Source of the DNA: Phenylobacterium sp. | GTDB taxonomy: Bacteria; Pseudomonadota; Alphaproteobacteria; Caulobacterales; Caulobacteraceae | Assembly: GCF_013822795.1 (NCBI RefSeq) | Contig: NZ_PNLB01000009.1 | Coordinates: 104,678 to 168,677 of the forward strand | Length of the DNA: 64,000 nucleotides | Reading direction: 5' to 3' | Shown here: positions 37,771 through 45,354 of the stretch, in pieces | How the letters are laid out: each line of letters opens with the position of its first letter | Numbering within the stretch: position 1 is the stretch's first letter | Position numbers and translations under genes: made by a program | The notes under the pieces: generated by a model | Database searches by the model: none | What the model was told of the DNA's origin: nothing | The model's input: only the letters and a program-made list of their open reading frames with translations

Positions 37771-38481
37771 TCATCCGGCCGGCATCGGACGGAACGTGTA
37801 GGGCCCGGTGTGGCCGATATAGTGGTCGAACAGGGTCCAGATCTTCCCGCCCAGCGCCCGCCAGCGATGGCAGAACGAGACATCTTCGCTCATCGCCACG
37901 CCGTTCTCATCGGCCAGCGGCTCGAAGCACTGCAGCACGTTCTTGAGGTTCTGGTAGCCGTAGTAGCTGCCCTCGGCGCTGCGATAGAGCGACGGGTCGG
38001 CGGCGCGCATCTGCTCGAACACTTCGCGCTTGATCAGCATCAGCCCGGTCGGCGCCGTCTTGGCCTCGTAGAACTCGCCCTTGATCGCGTGCGGCTCGAC
38101 CAGGTCCACCGGATAGCTGAGCGCGGCGGCGAAGGCGGTGTTCGGATCGTCGTGCTTGCGGGAGGCGGCGTGGAACGCCGCCACGTTCAAGGTCCGCTGC
38201 GGATAGATTCCCGCGACCACCGGCTCGTTCAGCGCGATCATCTTTTGCACCACGCCGGCCGGGAAGCTGACGTCGGCGTCGACGAACAACAGGTGCGTAT
38301 GGTCGGTCTCCAGCACGCGGCTGGCCAGCAGGTTGCGCGCGGTCGAGATGATCACGGCCTTGGTCGATTCCCAGCCCATGGCCGCGCCCAGCATCGCCTG
38401 CAGCTCCAGCATGCTGCGGGTGTACTGGCCGGTCACCTGGCCGTTGTAGGTGGGCGTTCCGACCAGAATTTTCATGTGCAT
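37771..38481 (-). CDS. Glycosyltransferase-like (GT-A fold) protein
   Basis: A 236-residue soluble protein beginning MHMKILVGTPTYNGQVTGQY, a GT-A-type N-terminus with GTPTYN. The DxD-like LLFVDADVSFPAG sits about residue 65-77, and a GVAMSEDVSFCHRWRALGG segment provides the ED motif typical of GT2-like enzymes. It is probably a sugar transferase, but could be a non-glycosyl homologue. AAGGG sits before the first ATG; a second ATG (38475) is close by. No membrane helix. Nearby genes give no pathway, so the acceptor is unknown. Confidence 0.78.
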   Translation of the reverse strand: MHMKILVGTPTYNGQVTGQYTRSMLELQAMLGAAMGWESTKAVIISTARNLLASRVLETDHTHLLFVDADVSFPAGVVQKMIALNEPVVAGIYPQRTLNVAAFHAASRKHDDPNTAFAAALSYPVDLVEPHAIKGEFYEAKTAPTGLMLIKREVFEQMRAADPSLYRSAEGSYYGYQNLKNVLQCFEPLADENGVAMSEDVSFCHRWRALGGKIWTLFDHYIGHTGPYTFRPMPAG

Positions 38482-38565
38482 GGTCCCTTGCTAGGCCAGC
38501 GGCAACTTAGGCAAGTTCACGTCGAGGTCGAGCGGTTTGCACGACGACGATCAGTGGGGGTTTTC

Positions 38566-38916
38566 ATGGCGAGGCGCGACCTCACCGGGGCGGTGGATTT
38601 CGGCTATCTCGAAGGCTTCACGGCCGGTGACGGCGACGTGATCGACGAGGTGCTCAGCCTGTTCCGCGAACAGGCGGCGATCTGGGCCACGCTCCTCGAC
38701 CCAGCCTCGGAGGGCTGGCGCGACGCCGTGCACACCATCAAGGGGGCCGCCCGCGGCGTGGGGGCGTTCCAGCTCGGCGACGCTTGCGCGCACGCCGAGG
38801 CCGCGGGCCCCGGCGCGCTGGATGGGGTCAAGGACGCGCTCGATGCGGCGCTGGCCGACGTCGCGGCCTACGCCCACGAGCGGGCGCTTCAGTCGTTACG
38901 CACGCCGCGCAGCTGA
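38566..38916 (+). CDS. Stand-alone Hpt-domain phosphotransfer protein
   Basis: A 116-residue four-helix protein. The phosphoacceptor His56 lies in DAVHTIKGAARGVGA (HxxKGxxxxxG). Other Hpt features are LSLFREQAAIWATLLD before it and LGDACAHAEAAGPGAL after. The start ATG has GGGGG 5-9 bases upstream. It has no kinase or receiver neighbour. It overlaps the 3' end of the convergent chorismate mutase gene by 28 bases. Likely a relay in a phosphorelay whose partners lie elsewhere. Confidence 0.85.
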   Translation: MARRDLTGAVDFGYLEGFTAGDGDVIDEVLSLFREQAAIWATLLDPASEGWRDAVHTIKGAARGVGAFQLGDACAHAEAAGPGALDGVKDALDAALADVAAYAHERALQSLRTPRS

Positions 38917-39221
38917 TCCCAGACGCCGAACTCGTAGGCGATGCAGCGGTCGACCAGCGTCCGCCAGACCGGCTCGGCGATCTCTTCGGACAGTCCGGCC
39001 TCGCGGGCCGCGGCCTTGACCTTGGTCACCACGTCCTCGATCCGCGCGGTGTCCAGCACCGTGTGGCGCTCGGACTTGATACGGGCAGCGGCGTCCATGT
39101 AGCGCTGGCGCTCGGCCAGCATCAGAACAAGCGCGCGGTCCAAAGCATCGACGCCCTTGCGGACGTCGAGCATGGTCTCGCAGTCGGCCGGCAAGGGCCG
39201 CTCATCAACAACGATTTTCAT
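38889..39221 (-). CDS. Chorismate mutase, AroQ type
   Basis: A 110-residue all-helical protein matching the AroQ/type II chorismate mutase fold. Visible features: the N-terminal Arg and helix (MLDVRKGVDALDRALVLMLAERQRYMDAAARIK), the Lys in ARIK, and a second active-site region (DTARIEDVVTKVKAAAREAGL), with a Trp/Leu-rich C-terminal helix. Chorismate mutase converts chorismate to prephenate for Phe/Tyr synthesis. It follows the LysR gene by 12 bases on the same strand. A specific salvage or isochorismate role is possible but not seen. Confidence 0.85.
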   Translation of the reverse strand: MKIVVDERPLPADCETMLDVRKGVDALDRALVLMLAERQRYMDAAARIKSERHTVLDTARIEDVVTKVKAAAREAGLSEEIAEPVWRTLVDRCIAYEFGVWDQLRGVRND

Positions 39222-39233
39222 GGCCGCTTAGGA

Positions 39234-40190
39234 CTAAATCCCGGCCCCGTTGTCCAGGCTTCTTAGCGCAGCTTCGTGGGCTTCGGCCTCGGCCGCGATC
39301 CAGTTGATGAACGCCTTGACCTGCGGCAGGCGGCCCTTGGCCTTCGGATGGACGACGTAATAGGCGAAGTCGACCGCCGTCGCGATCTGCAGCGGGGCGA
39401 CCAAGCGGCCGGCGTCCAGGTCGGCCTGGGCCAGGGTGCGCTTGGCCAGCGCCACGCCGCGGCCGTTGACCGCCGCCTCAATCACCAGGCTCGACTGGTT
39501 GAACCGTGGGCCGCGGGCGCCGTCGATGCCGCGCAGGCCGCGGGCGGCCAGCCACATGGTCCAATCGGGGCACGAATCGTCGGGCTCGGGCGAGCCGTCG
39601 TGCAGCAGGATGTGGTTGGCCAGATCGGCTGGTTCGTTCAGCGGGATGCTGGCCGCAAGTTCCGGAGAAAGCACGGGAATCACGGTTTCGCCGATCAGTC
39701 GGCGGACCTCCAGGCCCGGGTAGCGGCCGGCCCCGTAGCGGATCGCGACGTCGACCTCGCCGGCGGTCAGGTCGACCAGTTCCAGGCCGGCGGACAGCCA
39801 CACGTCGACCTGCGGGTGCAGCTCCTCGAATCGGCCCAGCCGCGGCACCAGCCACTTGGCGGCGAACGACGGCGCGGCGGTCAGCGTCAGGCGCCGCCCG
39901 TCCACGGCCGCGGTCAGCATCGAGGCGGCTTCGGCCAAGCGGTCGAACGCCTCGCGCAGGGCGGGCAGGGCGGTCTGCGCCGCGTCGGTCAGCAGCAGGC
40001 CTTTTGGCGTGCGCTTGAACAGGGCCGCACCGACATAGTCCTCCAGGTTCTGGATTTGCTGGCTGACGGCCCCCGGCGTAACGGACAGTTCGTCCGCCGC
40101 CCGAGAAAAATTCAGGTGCCGCGCAGCCGCCTCGAACGCCCGTAGGGCGTTGAGTGGCGGCAATCGGCGGCGCTCCGCGTTACGCTCCAT
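39234..40190 (-). CDS. LysR-family regulator (GcvA-like)
   Basis: A 318-residue LysR regulator. The N-terminal winged helix (PPLNALRAFEAAARHLNFSRAADELSVTPGAVSQQIQNLEDYVG) is typical of the GcvA subgroup, and the effector domain follows from about residue 95. The start at 40190 has AGGA 8 bases upstream; an in-frame codon at 40259 lacks support. It is divergent from the sulfate-assimilation operon with an 11-bp dyad in between, and upstream of chorismate mutase on its own strand. It may control either neighbour; this is inference. Confidence 0.9.
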   Translation of the reverse strand: MERNAERRRLPPLNALRAFEAAARHLNFSRAADELSVTPGAVSQQIQNLEDYVGAALFKRTPKGLLLTDAAQTALPALREAFDRLAEAASMLTAAVDGRRLTLTAAPSFAAKWLVPRLGRFEELHPQVDVWLSAGLELVDLTAGEVDVAIRYGAGRYPGLEVRRLIGETVIPVLSPELAASIPLNEPADLANHILLHDGSPEPDDSCPDWTMWLAARGLRGIDGARGPRFNQSSLVIEAAVNGRGVALAKRTLAQADLDAGRLVAPLQIATAVDFAYYVVHPKAKGRLPQVKAFINWIAAEAEAHEAALRSLDNGAGI

Positions 40191-40226
40191 CGAGTTTTCC
40201 TGACACCCCCGGCAGAAGTCCTTGGG

Positions 40227-40259
40227 TTGCGAATTGGCGCTTTCACGACCAATTTGCAA
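40227..40259. promoter_or_regulatory. Dyad in the lysR-cysG intergenic region
   Basis: TTGCGAATTGG (40227-40237) and CCAATTTGCAA (40249-40259) are complementary at 10 of 11 positions, with an 11-base spacer. This is a strong candidate operator for the divergent LysR regulator. Its spacing is wider than the classic T-N11-A box. Confidence 0.55.
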
Positions 40260-40302
40260 CCGTTCGCCGAGGTATTGGCCCTTTTCGTCGGCGGATTATG
40301 TG

Positions 40303-40328
40303 GCGGGGCGGGTGCAAGCCCGTCCCGC
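40303..40328 (+). promoter_or_regulatory. GC-rich hairpin in the cysG leader
   Basis: GCGGGGCGGG (40303-40312) pairs with CCCGTCCCGC (40319-40328), one G-T pair, with a 6-base loop. It lies 41 bases upstream of the cysG start and would be in the transcript leader if the promoter is near the dyad. No known riboswitch class was recognised. Confidence 0.4.
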
Positions 40329-40368
40329 TCTCACATTCAAGCTCTGGCGTTTAGAGAACCTAAAAACA

Positions 40369-41205
40369 ATGCCTCACCGCAAGCCCAAAAACGAGAGCGG
40401 CCAGCGTCTCGTCGTGCTGGGCGGGGCGCGCCGTCGCGCGACCGGCGCGGTCTGGCTGGTGGGCGCAGGTCCCGGCGACCCCGAGCTGCTGACCATCAAG
40501 GCGCTGAAGGCGTTGCAGGCCGCCGAGGTCGTCGTGCACGACGGGCTGGTCACCGACGAGATCCTGGATCTGGCCCCGGCCTCGGCCCGGCGCATCAGCG
40601 TCGCCAAGCGCAAGTCGCGCCACTCCTACGCCCAGGACGAGATCAACCGCATGCTCGTCGCCTTCGCCCAGGAGGGCTTGAAGGTCGTGCGGCTGAAGGG
40701 CGGCGATCCGTTCATCTTCGGTCGTGGCGGCGAGGAGCTGGAGGCTTGCCGTGAGGCCGGCGTCGAATGCCACGTGGTGCCCGGAGTCACCGCGGCCCTG
40801 GCGGCCAGCGCCGACGCCGGCGCGCCGCTGACCCATCGCGGCTCGGCCCAGGCCGTCACCTTCGTCACCGGCCACGCCGCCGCGGGCAGCGAGCCGGATC
40901 TGGACTGGGGAAGCCTGGCCAAGGCCAACCAGACCGTCGTGATCTACATGGGCGTCTCCACCGCGGCGGGCATCGCCGCCCGGCTGATCGGCGCTGGCCG
41001 CGCCGGCTCGACCCCGGCCCTGGTGGTCGAGAACGCCAGCCGCCCGGACGAGCGCCGCATCGTCACCACCCTGGCCGAGCTGCCGGCCGCCGCCGAGCAG
41101 GTCGCTGGCCCGGCTCTGCTGATCGTCGGCGAGGCTATGGCCTTGGCCAAGGCTTCCAGCGATACCGCCGTCTTCGAATCGAAACTTGAGTTGCGTGTGA
41201 AATGA
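40369..41205 (+). CDS. Uroporphyrinogen-III C-methyltransferase (SUMT)
   Basis: A 278-residue SAM-dependent methyltransferase that makes precorrin-2 for sirohaem. Signatures are GAGPGDPELLTIKALKAL, GLKVVRLKGGDPFIFGRGGEEL and CHVVPGVTAALAASADAG. Only the CobA/SUMT domain is present; the dehydrogenase-ferrochelatase domain of a full-length CysG is missing. It begins the sulfate-assimilation operon and supplies the cofactor of the sulfite reductase encoded downstream. The N-terminal 20-residue leader is basic and atypical. Confidence 0.93.
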   Translation: MPHRKPKNESGQRLVVLGGARRRATGAVWLVGAGPGDPELLTIKALKALQAAEVVVHDGLVTDEILDLAPASARRISVAKRKSRHSYAQDEINRMLVAFAQEGLKVVRLKGGDPFIFGRGGEELEACREAGVECHVVPGVTAALAASADAGAPLTHRGSAQAVTFVTGHAAAGSEPDLDWGSLAKANQTVVIYMGVSTAAGIAARLIGAGRAGSTPALVVENASRPDERRIVTTLAELPAAAEQVAGPALLIVGEAMALAKASSDTAVFESKLELRVK

Positions 41206-41558
41206 AAGCCCTGACCGGAAATCGCCTGACCGACGGCGAAGTCGTCTTCTGGAAGGCTGGGGCCTGGGTCGAGCGCTTCGCCGACGCCGAGCTCTTCGAG
41301 TCCGCCGAGGCCGGCGAGGCCGCTGAAGCGCACGCCAAGACCGAGCAGACGGTGATTGTCGATCCCTACCTGATCGACCTGATCGAAAGCGAAGGCCTGT
41401 GGGCGCCGGTCAGCTACCGCGAGCGCCTGCGCGCGCTTGGCCCCACGAACCACCTGCACCACGGCAAGCAGGCCGAAGGCGGAGCCGCCATCGAGGCCCT
41501 GCAGCATGCGTCCGGCGCCGCCCGCTCCAAGGGCCGCGTCAATCTGATCAAGCGTTAG
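41202..41558 (+). CDS. DUF2849 protein of the sulfite-reductase operon
   Basis: A 118-residue small protein of the DUF2849 family (MKALTGNRLTDGEVVFWKAGAWVERFADAE..), known mainly as a neighbour of cysI in alphaproteobacteria. No catalytic motif, signal peptide or membrane segment is visible. The ATG overlaps cysG's stop (ATGA), and cysI starts 13 bases after its stop. Presence in the operon suggests a support role in sulfite reduction, perhaps through protein binding, but the biochemistry is unknown. Confidence 0.87.
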   Translation: MKALTGNRLTDGEVVFWKAGAWVERFADAELFESAEAGEAAEAHAKTEQTVIVDPYLIDLIESEGLWAPVSYRERLRALGPTNHLHHGKQAEGGAAIEALQHASGAARSKGRVNLIKR

Positions 41559-41571
41559 AGAGGGGAGGGCC

Positions 41572-43227
41572 ATGTACCAGTACGACACCCTCGATAAGGA
41601 ATTCCTGGCCGACCGCGCCGCCGAGTTCCGCGAACAGGTGGTCCGGCGTCTGGCCGGCGAGATCACCGAGGACCAGTTCAAGCCGATCCGGCTGATGAAC
41701 GGCCTGTACCTGCAGCTGCACGCCTACATGCTGCGCGTGGCGATCCCCTACGGCTCGCTGAACCCGACCCAGCTGCGTGTGCTGGCCGACATCGGCCGCA
41801 CCTACGACAAGGGCTACGGCCACTTCACCACCCGCCAGAACCTGCAGTTCCATTGGATCAAGCTGGCCGATACGCCGGATATCCTGGACCGGCTGGCGGC
41901 GGTGGACATGCACGCCATCCAGACCAGCGGCAATTGCATCCGCAACACCACCGCCGACCCCTATTCGGGCGCCACCGCCGAAGAGGTCGACGATCCGCGC
42001 GTCTGGTCCGAGGCGATCCGCCAGTGGTCCAGCCTGCACCCGGAATTCTCGTTCCTGCCGCGTAAGTTCAAGATCGCCATCACCGGCGCCGCCAAGGACC
42101 GCACGGCCGCCAAGGTTCACGACATCGGCCTGATGATGCGCCGCGGCCGCGACGGCGTGCTGGGCTTCGAGGTCATCGTCGGCGGCGGCCTGGGCCGCAC
42201 GCCCTTCGTCGGCCCGACGATCAAGGAGTTCCTGCCGGCCAACCGCCTGGTCTCGTACCTGGAAGCGATCCTGCGCGTCTTCAATCGCCACGGTCGCCGA
42301 GACAACAAGTACAAGGCCCGCATCAAGATCCTGGTCGCCGCGCTCGGCGCCGAGGAATTCGGCCGCCAGGTCGAAGAGGAATGGGCCAAGATCGGGCCGG
42401 AGAGCGACCTGCCGGACACCGAGATCGCCCGCATCCGCGGCGCTTTCGCCGCGACCGCCTTCGACACCCTGGTCAACCGCTCGGAAGTGTTCGAGGCCGC
42501 CAAGGCCGCCGACCTGGGCCTGGCCCGCTTCGCGCGCAACAACCTGCGTGAGCACAAGCGCGCCGGCTACACCATCGTCGAGATCTCGCTGAAGGCGATC
42601 GGCGAGACCCCCGGCGACGCCACTTCCGACCAGATGGACGTGGTCGCCGACCTGGCCGAGCGCTACGGCCAGAACGACATCCGCGTCACCCACGAGCAGA
42701 ACCTGGTGCTGCCGCACGTGAAGCTGGACGACGTGCCGGCGCTCTATGCGGCGCTGAACGCGGCCGGTCTGGCGACGCCGAACGTCAATCTGATCACCGA
42801 CATGATCGCCTGCCCGGGGCTCGACTACTGCGCCCTGGCCAACGCCCGGGCGATTCCGATCGCTCAGGACATCGCCCGCACCTTCGCCGACCAGGATCGG
42901 GCCGAACTGATCGGCGAGCTGAAGATCAAGATCAGCGGCTGCATCAACGCCTGCGGCCACCACCACGTCGGCCACATCGGCATCCTGGGCGTCGATAAGA
43001 AGGGCGAGGAGTTCTACCAGCTCACCCTCGGCGGCTCGGGGGCGGAGGACGCCGCCGTCGGCTCCATGCTTGGCCCGGCCCTGCCGGCCGACCGCGTGGC
43101 GCCCGCCATCGACACCCTGGTCGAGGTCTATCTGCGCGAACGCCAGGGGCAGGAGCGCTTCCTCGACACCTTCCGCCGCACCGGCGTCGTTCCCTTCAAG
43201 GAGGCCGTCTATGCCGACGCGAATTAA
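41572..43227 (+). CDS. cysI: Sulfite reductase haemoprotein subunit / nitrite-sulfite reductase
   Basis: A 551-residue sirohaem and 4Fe-4S protein that reduces sulfite to sulfide. The cluster/sirohaem cysteines are at 414, 420, 457 and 461 (ACPGLDYC and SGCINACG). An N-terminal ferredoxin-like half includes FTTRQNLQFHWIKLAD. Sequence alone does not completely separate sulfite from nitrite reductase, but its neighbours (SUMT, DUF2849, DUF934, cysH) point to sulfite. Its last 17 bases overlap the DUF934 gene. Confidence 0.93.
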   Translation: MYQYDTLDKEFLADRAAEFREQVVRRLAGEITEDQFKPIRLMNGLYLQLHAYMLRVAIPYGSLNPTQLRVLADIGRTYDKGYGHFTTRQNLQFHWIKLADTPDILDRLAAVDMHAIQTSGNCIRNTTADPYSGATAEEVDDPRVWSEAIRQWSSLHPEFSFLPRKFKIAITGAAKDRTAAKVHDIGLMMRRGRDGVLGFEVIVGGGLGRTPFVGPTIKEFLPANRLVSYLEAILRVFNRHGRRDNKYKARIKILVAALGAEEFGRQVEEEWAKIGPESDLPDTEIARIRGAFAATAFDTLVNRSEVFEAAKAADLGLARFARNNLREHKRAGYTIVEISLKAIGETPGDATSDQMDVVADLAERYGQNDIRVTHEQNLVLPHVKLDDVPALYAALNAAGLATPNVNLITDMIACPGLDYCALANARAIPIAQDIARTFADQDRAELIGELKIKISGCINACGHHHVGHIGILGVDKKGEEFYQLTLGGSGAEDAAVGSMLGPALPADRVAPAIDTLVEVYLRERQGQERFLDTFRRTGVVPFKEAVYADAN

Positions 43228-43708
43228 GCTGACGGACGGCCAGTTCTCGCTGGTTGAGGATCCCTACACCCACGTCTCGGATGACGAGGACCTGGTCCGC
43301 GGCGACCTGATCATCTCGCTGACCCGGTTCCAGAGCGAGGGCGAACGCCTGCTCGCCGAGGGCCGCTCGGTCGGCGTGCGGCTGGAGCCGGCCGAAGAGG
43401 TCGAGGTCCTGGCCTACGACCTGCCGCGCATCGCCCTGGTCGCTGTGGCCTTCCCGAAGTTCAACGACGGCCGCGCCTATACCGCCGCGCGCCTGCTGCG
43501 CGAGCGCTACGGCTTCACTGGCGAGGTCCGCGCGGTCGGCGACGTCCTGCGTGAGCAGGCCGGGTTCATGGTCCGGGTCGGCTTCGACGCCTTTGAGCCG
43601 GCCGACGGCTCGACCCCCGAACAGTGGGCCCACACCGCTCACCGTCAACGTCACGTCTATCAGCGCGCGGCCGACCGCCGTGCGCCGGCCTTCGCCGAAA
43701 GGGAGTGA
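43211..43708 (+). CDS. DUF934 protein of the sulfite-reductase operon
   Basis: A 165-residue protein of family DUF934 (features: FSLVEDPYTHVSDDEDL, LITSLTRF-type strand, RIALVAVAFPKFNDGRAYTAARLLRERYGF, AVGDVLREQ). It is a frequent neighbour of cysI and cysH. The role is unknown, although the nucleotide-binding-like FNDGRAY/LLRERYGF pattern is suggestive. It overlaps cysI by 17 bases at the 5' end, and cysH starts 7 bases after its stop. Confidence 0.88.
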   Translation: MPTRIKLTDGQFSLVEDPYTHVSDDEDLVRGDLIISLTRFQSEGERLLAEGRSVGVRLEPAEEVEVLAYDLPRIALVAVAFPKFNDGRAYTAARLLRERYGFTGEVRAVGDVLREQAGFMVRVGFDAFEPADGSTPEQWAHTAHRQRHVYQRAADRRAPAFAERE

Positions 43709-43715
43709 GCTGACC

Positions 43716-44453
43716 ATGGCTTTCGATCAGTTGGAGCGTCCGACCTTGGCGGCCCGGCTCGACGCCGAGCTGCGCCACGCCCATCCGGCCACGGTGCTGG
43801 AATCGGCGGTCGAGGCGTTCGGCGACAAGCTGGCCCTGGTCTCGTCCTTCGGGGCGGAGTCCGCGGTGCTGCTGCACATGATCTCGAAGATCAAGCGCGA
43901 CGTCCCGGTGCTGTTCCTCGATACCGGCATGCTGTTCGGCCAAACGCTCGACTATCGAAAGAACCTGGCCGCGCGGCTCGGCCTGACCGACGTGCGTGAC
44001 CTGCGCCCCGCCTACAACGATCTGGCGCTCGCCGATCCCAACGCCAAGCTCTGGCAGACCGACACCGACGCCTGCTGCGAGGTCCGCAAGGTCGTCCCGC
44101 TAGACAAGGCGCTGACCGAGTTCGACGGCTGGATCACCGGTCGCAAGCGCTTCCACGGCGGCGACCGCCTGTCGCTGCCGGTGGTCGAGCAGGCCGATGG
44201 CCAGGTGAAGTTCAATCCGCTGGCCAACTGGGGCAAGGCCGAGCTGGACGCCTACATGCTCGATCATGAGCTGCCCGCCCATCCGCTGGTCGCGCAAGGG
44301 TTCCCCTCGATCGGCTGCTGGCCGTGCACCAAGCCGGTGGAGGAGGGCCAGGACGTCCGCGCCGGTCGCTGGGCCGGGCAGGACAAGACCGAATGCGGCA
44401 TCCATGTCGCCCGCGCCCCGGGCGCTGTCGACAATGTCGGCGGCGACATCTGA
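43716..44453 (+). CDS. cysH: Adenylyl-sulfate/PAPS reductase of the [4Fe-4S] type
   Basis: A 245-residue reductase that frees sulfite from activated sulfate. The N-terminal SSFGAESAVLLHMI is the PP-loop. Cys120-Cys121 (DACCEVRK) and Cys201/Cys204 (GCWPCT) form the cluster-binding CC-CxxC set, and Cys227 in ECGIH is the catalytic Cys. The CC-CxxC set marks the iron-sulfur subgroup, which usually uses APS; the E. coli PAPS reductase lacks these cysteines. The GGGAG site fixes the ATG. Electrons come from thioredoxin. Confidence 0.92.
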   Translation: MAFDQLERPTLAARLDAELRHAHPATVLESAVEAFGDKLALVSSFGAESAVLLHMISKIKRDVPVLFLDTGMLFGQTLDYRKNLAARLGLTDVRDLRPAYNDLALADPNAKLWQTDTDACCEVRKVVPLDKALTEFDGWITGRKRFHGGDRLSLPVVEQADGQVKFNPLANWGKAELDAYMLDHELPAHPLVAQGFPSIGCWPCTKPVEEGQDVRAGRWAGQDKTECGIHVARAPGAVDNVGGDI

Positions 44454-44483
44454 TCGCGGCGTTGCTAAGTACGCACCAACCTC

Positions 44484-44507
44484 ATCAGCGGCTAGAATGC
44501 CGCTGAT
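44484..44507 (+). terminator. Perfect hairpin between cysH and the ferredoxin reductase gene
   Basis: ATCAGCGGC (44484-44492) and GCCGCTGAT (44499-44507) pair perfectly around a 6-base loop. It lies 30 bases past cysH and 23 before the next ATG. There is no U-tract, so it may be an RNA processing or attenuation site rather than a terminator. Confidence 0.35.
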
Positions 44508-44530
44508 CATTCGGTAGCCAAAGATCCATC

Positions 44531-45346
44531 ATGACTGACGTAATCGCTCCGGCCCCGGCCGCATCCAAGGCGCGCGGCGCCTTCATGGTCGAAACCGTGA
44601 CTTGGGTTCAGCACTGGACCGACGAACTGTTCTCGTTCCGCACCACCCGCGATCCCGGCCTGCGCTTCTCGTCGGGCCAGTTCGTGATGGTCGGCCTCGA
44701 GGTCGAGGGCAAGCCGCTGGTGCGCGCCTATTCGATCGCCAGCCCGTCGTGGCACGACGAACTCGAGTTCTATTCGATCAAGGTCGCCGACGGTCCGCTG
44801 ACCTCGCGCCTGCAGAAGATCAAGGTCGGCGACGAGGTGCTGATCGGCAAGAAGCCGACCGGCACCCTGGTGCTGGACGGCCTCAAGCCCGGCAAGCGGC
44901 TCTACATGGTCGGCACCGGCACGGGCCTGGCCCCCTGGCTGTCGCTGGCCCGCGACCCGGAGGTCTATGACCGCTTCGACGAAGTGATCGTCACCCACAC
45001 CGTGCGCAACGTCTCGGACCTGAACTACGCCGAGCTGTTCGAGAAGGACCTGCGCGAGGACGAGATCCTCAGCGAGGTGATCGGCGACAAGCTGCGCTAC
45101 TATCCGACCGTGACCCGCGAGCCGTTCCGCACCCAGGGCCGGATCACCGACCTGATCACCTCGGGCAAGATCTTCGAGGATCTCGGCGTTCCGCCGCTGG
45201 ACCCGGCGGTTGACCGCCTGATGCTCTGCGGCGGCCCCTCGGTCCTGGCCGACCTCAAGACCCTGCTGGTCGAGCGCGGCTACGAAGAAGGCTCGCTCGC
45301 CGCTCCCGGCGATTTCGTGCTGGAAAAGGCCTTCGTCGAGACCTAA
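44531..45346 (+). CDS. Ferredoxin-NADP(+) reductase, FPR type
   Basis: A 271-residue flavoprotein. FAD binding is marked by LVRAYSIASPS (RxYS), and NADP by MVGTGTGLAPWLSLARD (GTGTGLAPWLS). The C-terminal LCGGPSVLADLK and terminal LEKAFVET are typical of the bacterial FPR subclass. It moves electrons between NADPH and ferredoxin/flavodoxin. Being 78 bases downstream of cysH, it could feed reducing equivalents to the ferredoxin-type sulfite reductase encoded upstream. That link is inferred. The operon has no cysJ-type flavoprotein, which supports it. Confidence 0.92.
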   Translation: MTDVIAPAPAASKARGAFMVETVTWVQHWTDELFSFRTTRDPGLRFSSGQFVMVGLEVEGKPLVRAYSIASPSWHDELEFYSIKVADGPLTSRLQKIKVGDEVLIGKKPTGTLVLDGLKPGKRLYMVGTGTGLAPWLSLARDPEVYDRFDEVIVTHTVRNVSDLNYAELFEKDLREDEILSEVIGDKLRYYPTVTREPFRTQGRITDLITSGKIFEDLGVPPLDPAVDRLMLCGGPSVLADLKTLLVERGYEEGSLAAPGDFVLEKAFVET

Positions 45347-45354
45347 CGCGCCGG

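Noticed and set aside
40260..40368. SAM-II or other riboswitch before cysG
   Set aside because: The stem-loop does not match the conserved SAM-II core or other classes I know; kept as an unclassified hairpin only.
41548..42975. 475-codon minus-strand frame opposite cysI
   Set aside because: Antisense shadow with biased composition; cysI is certain.
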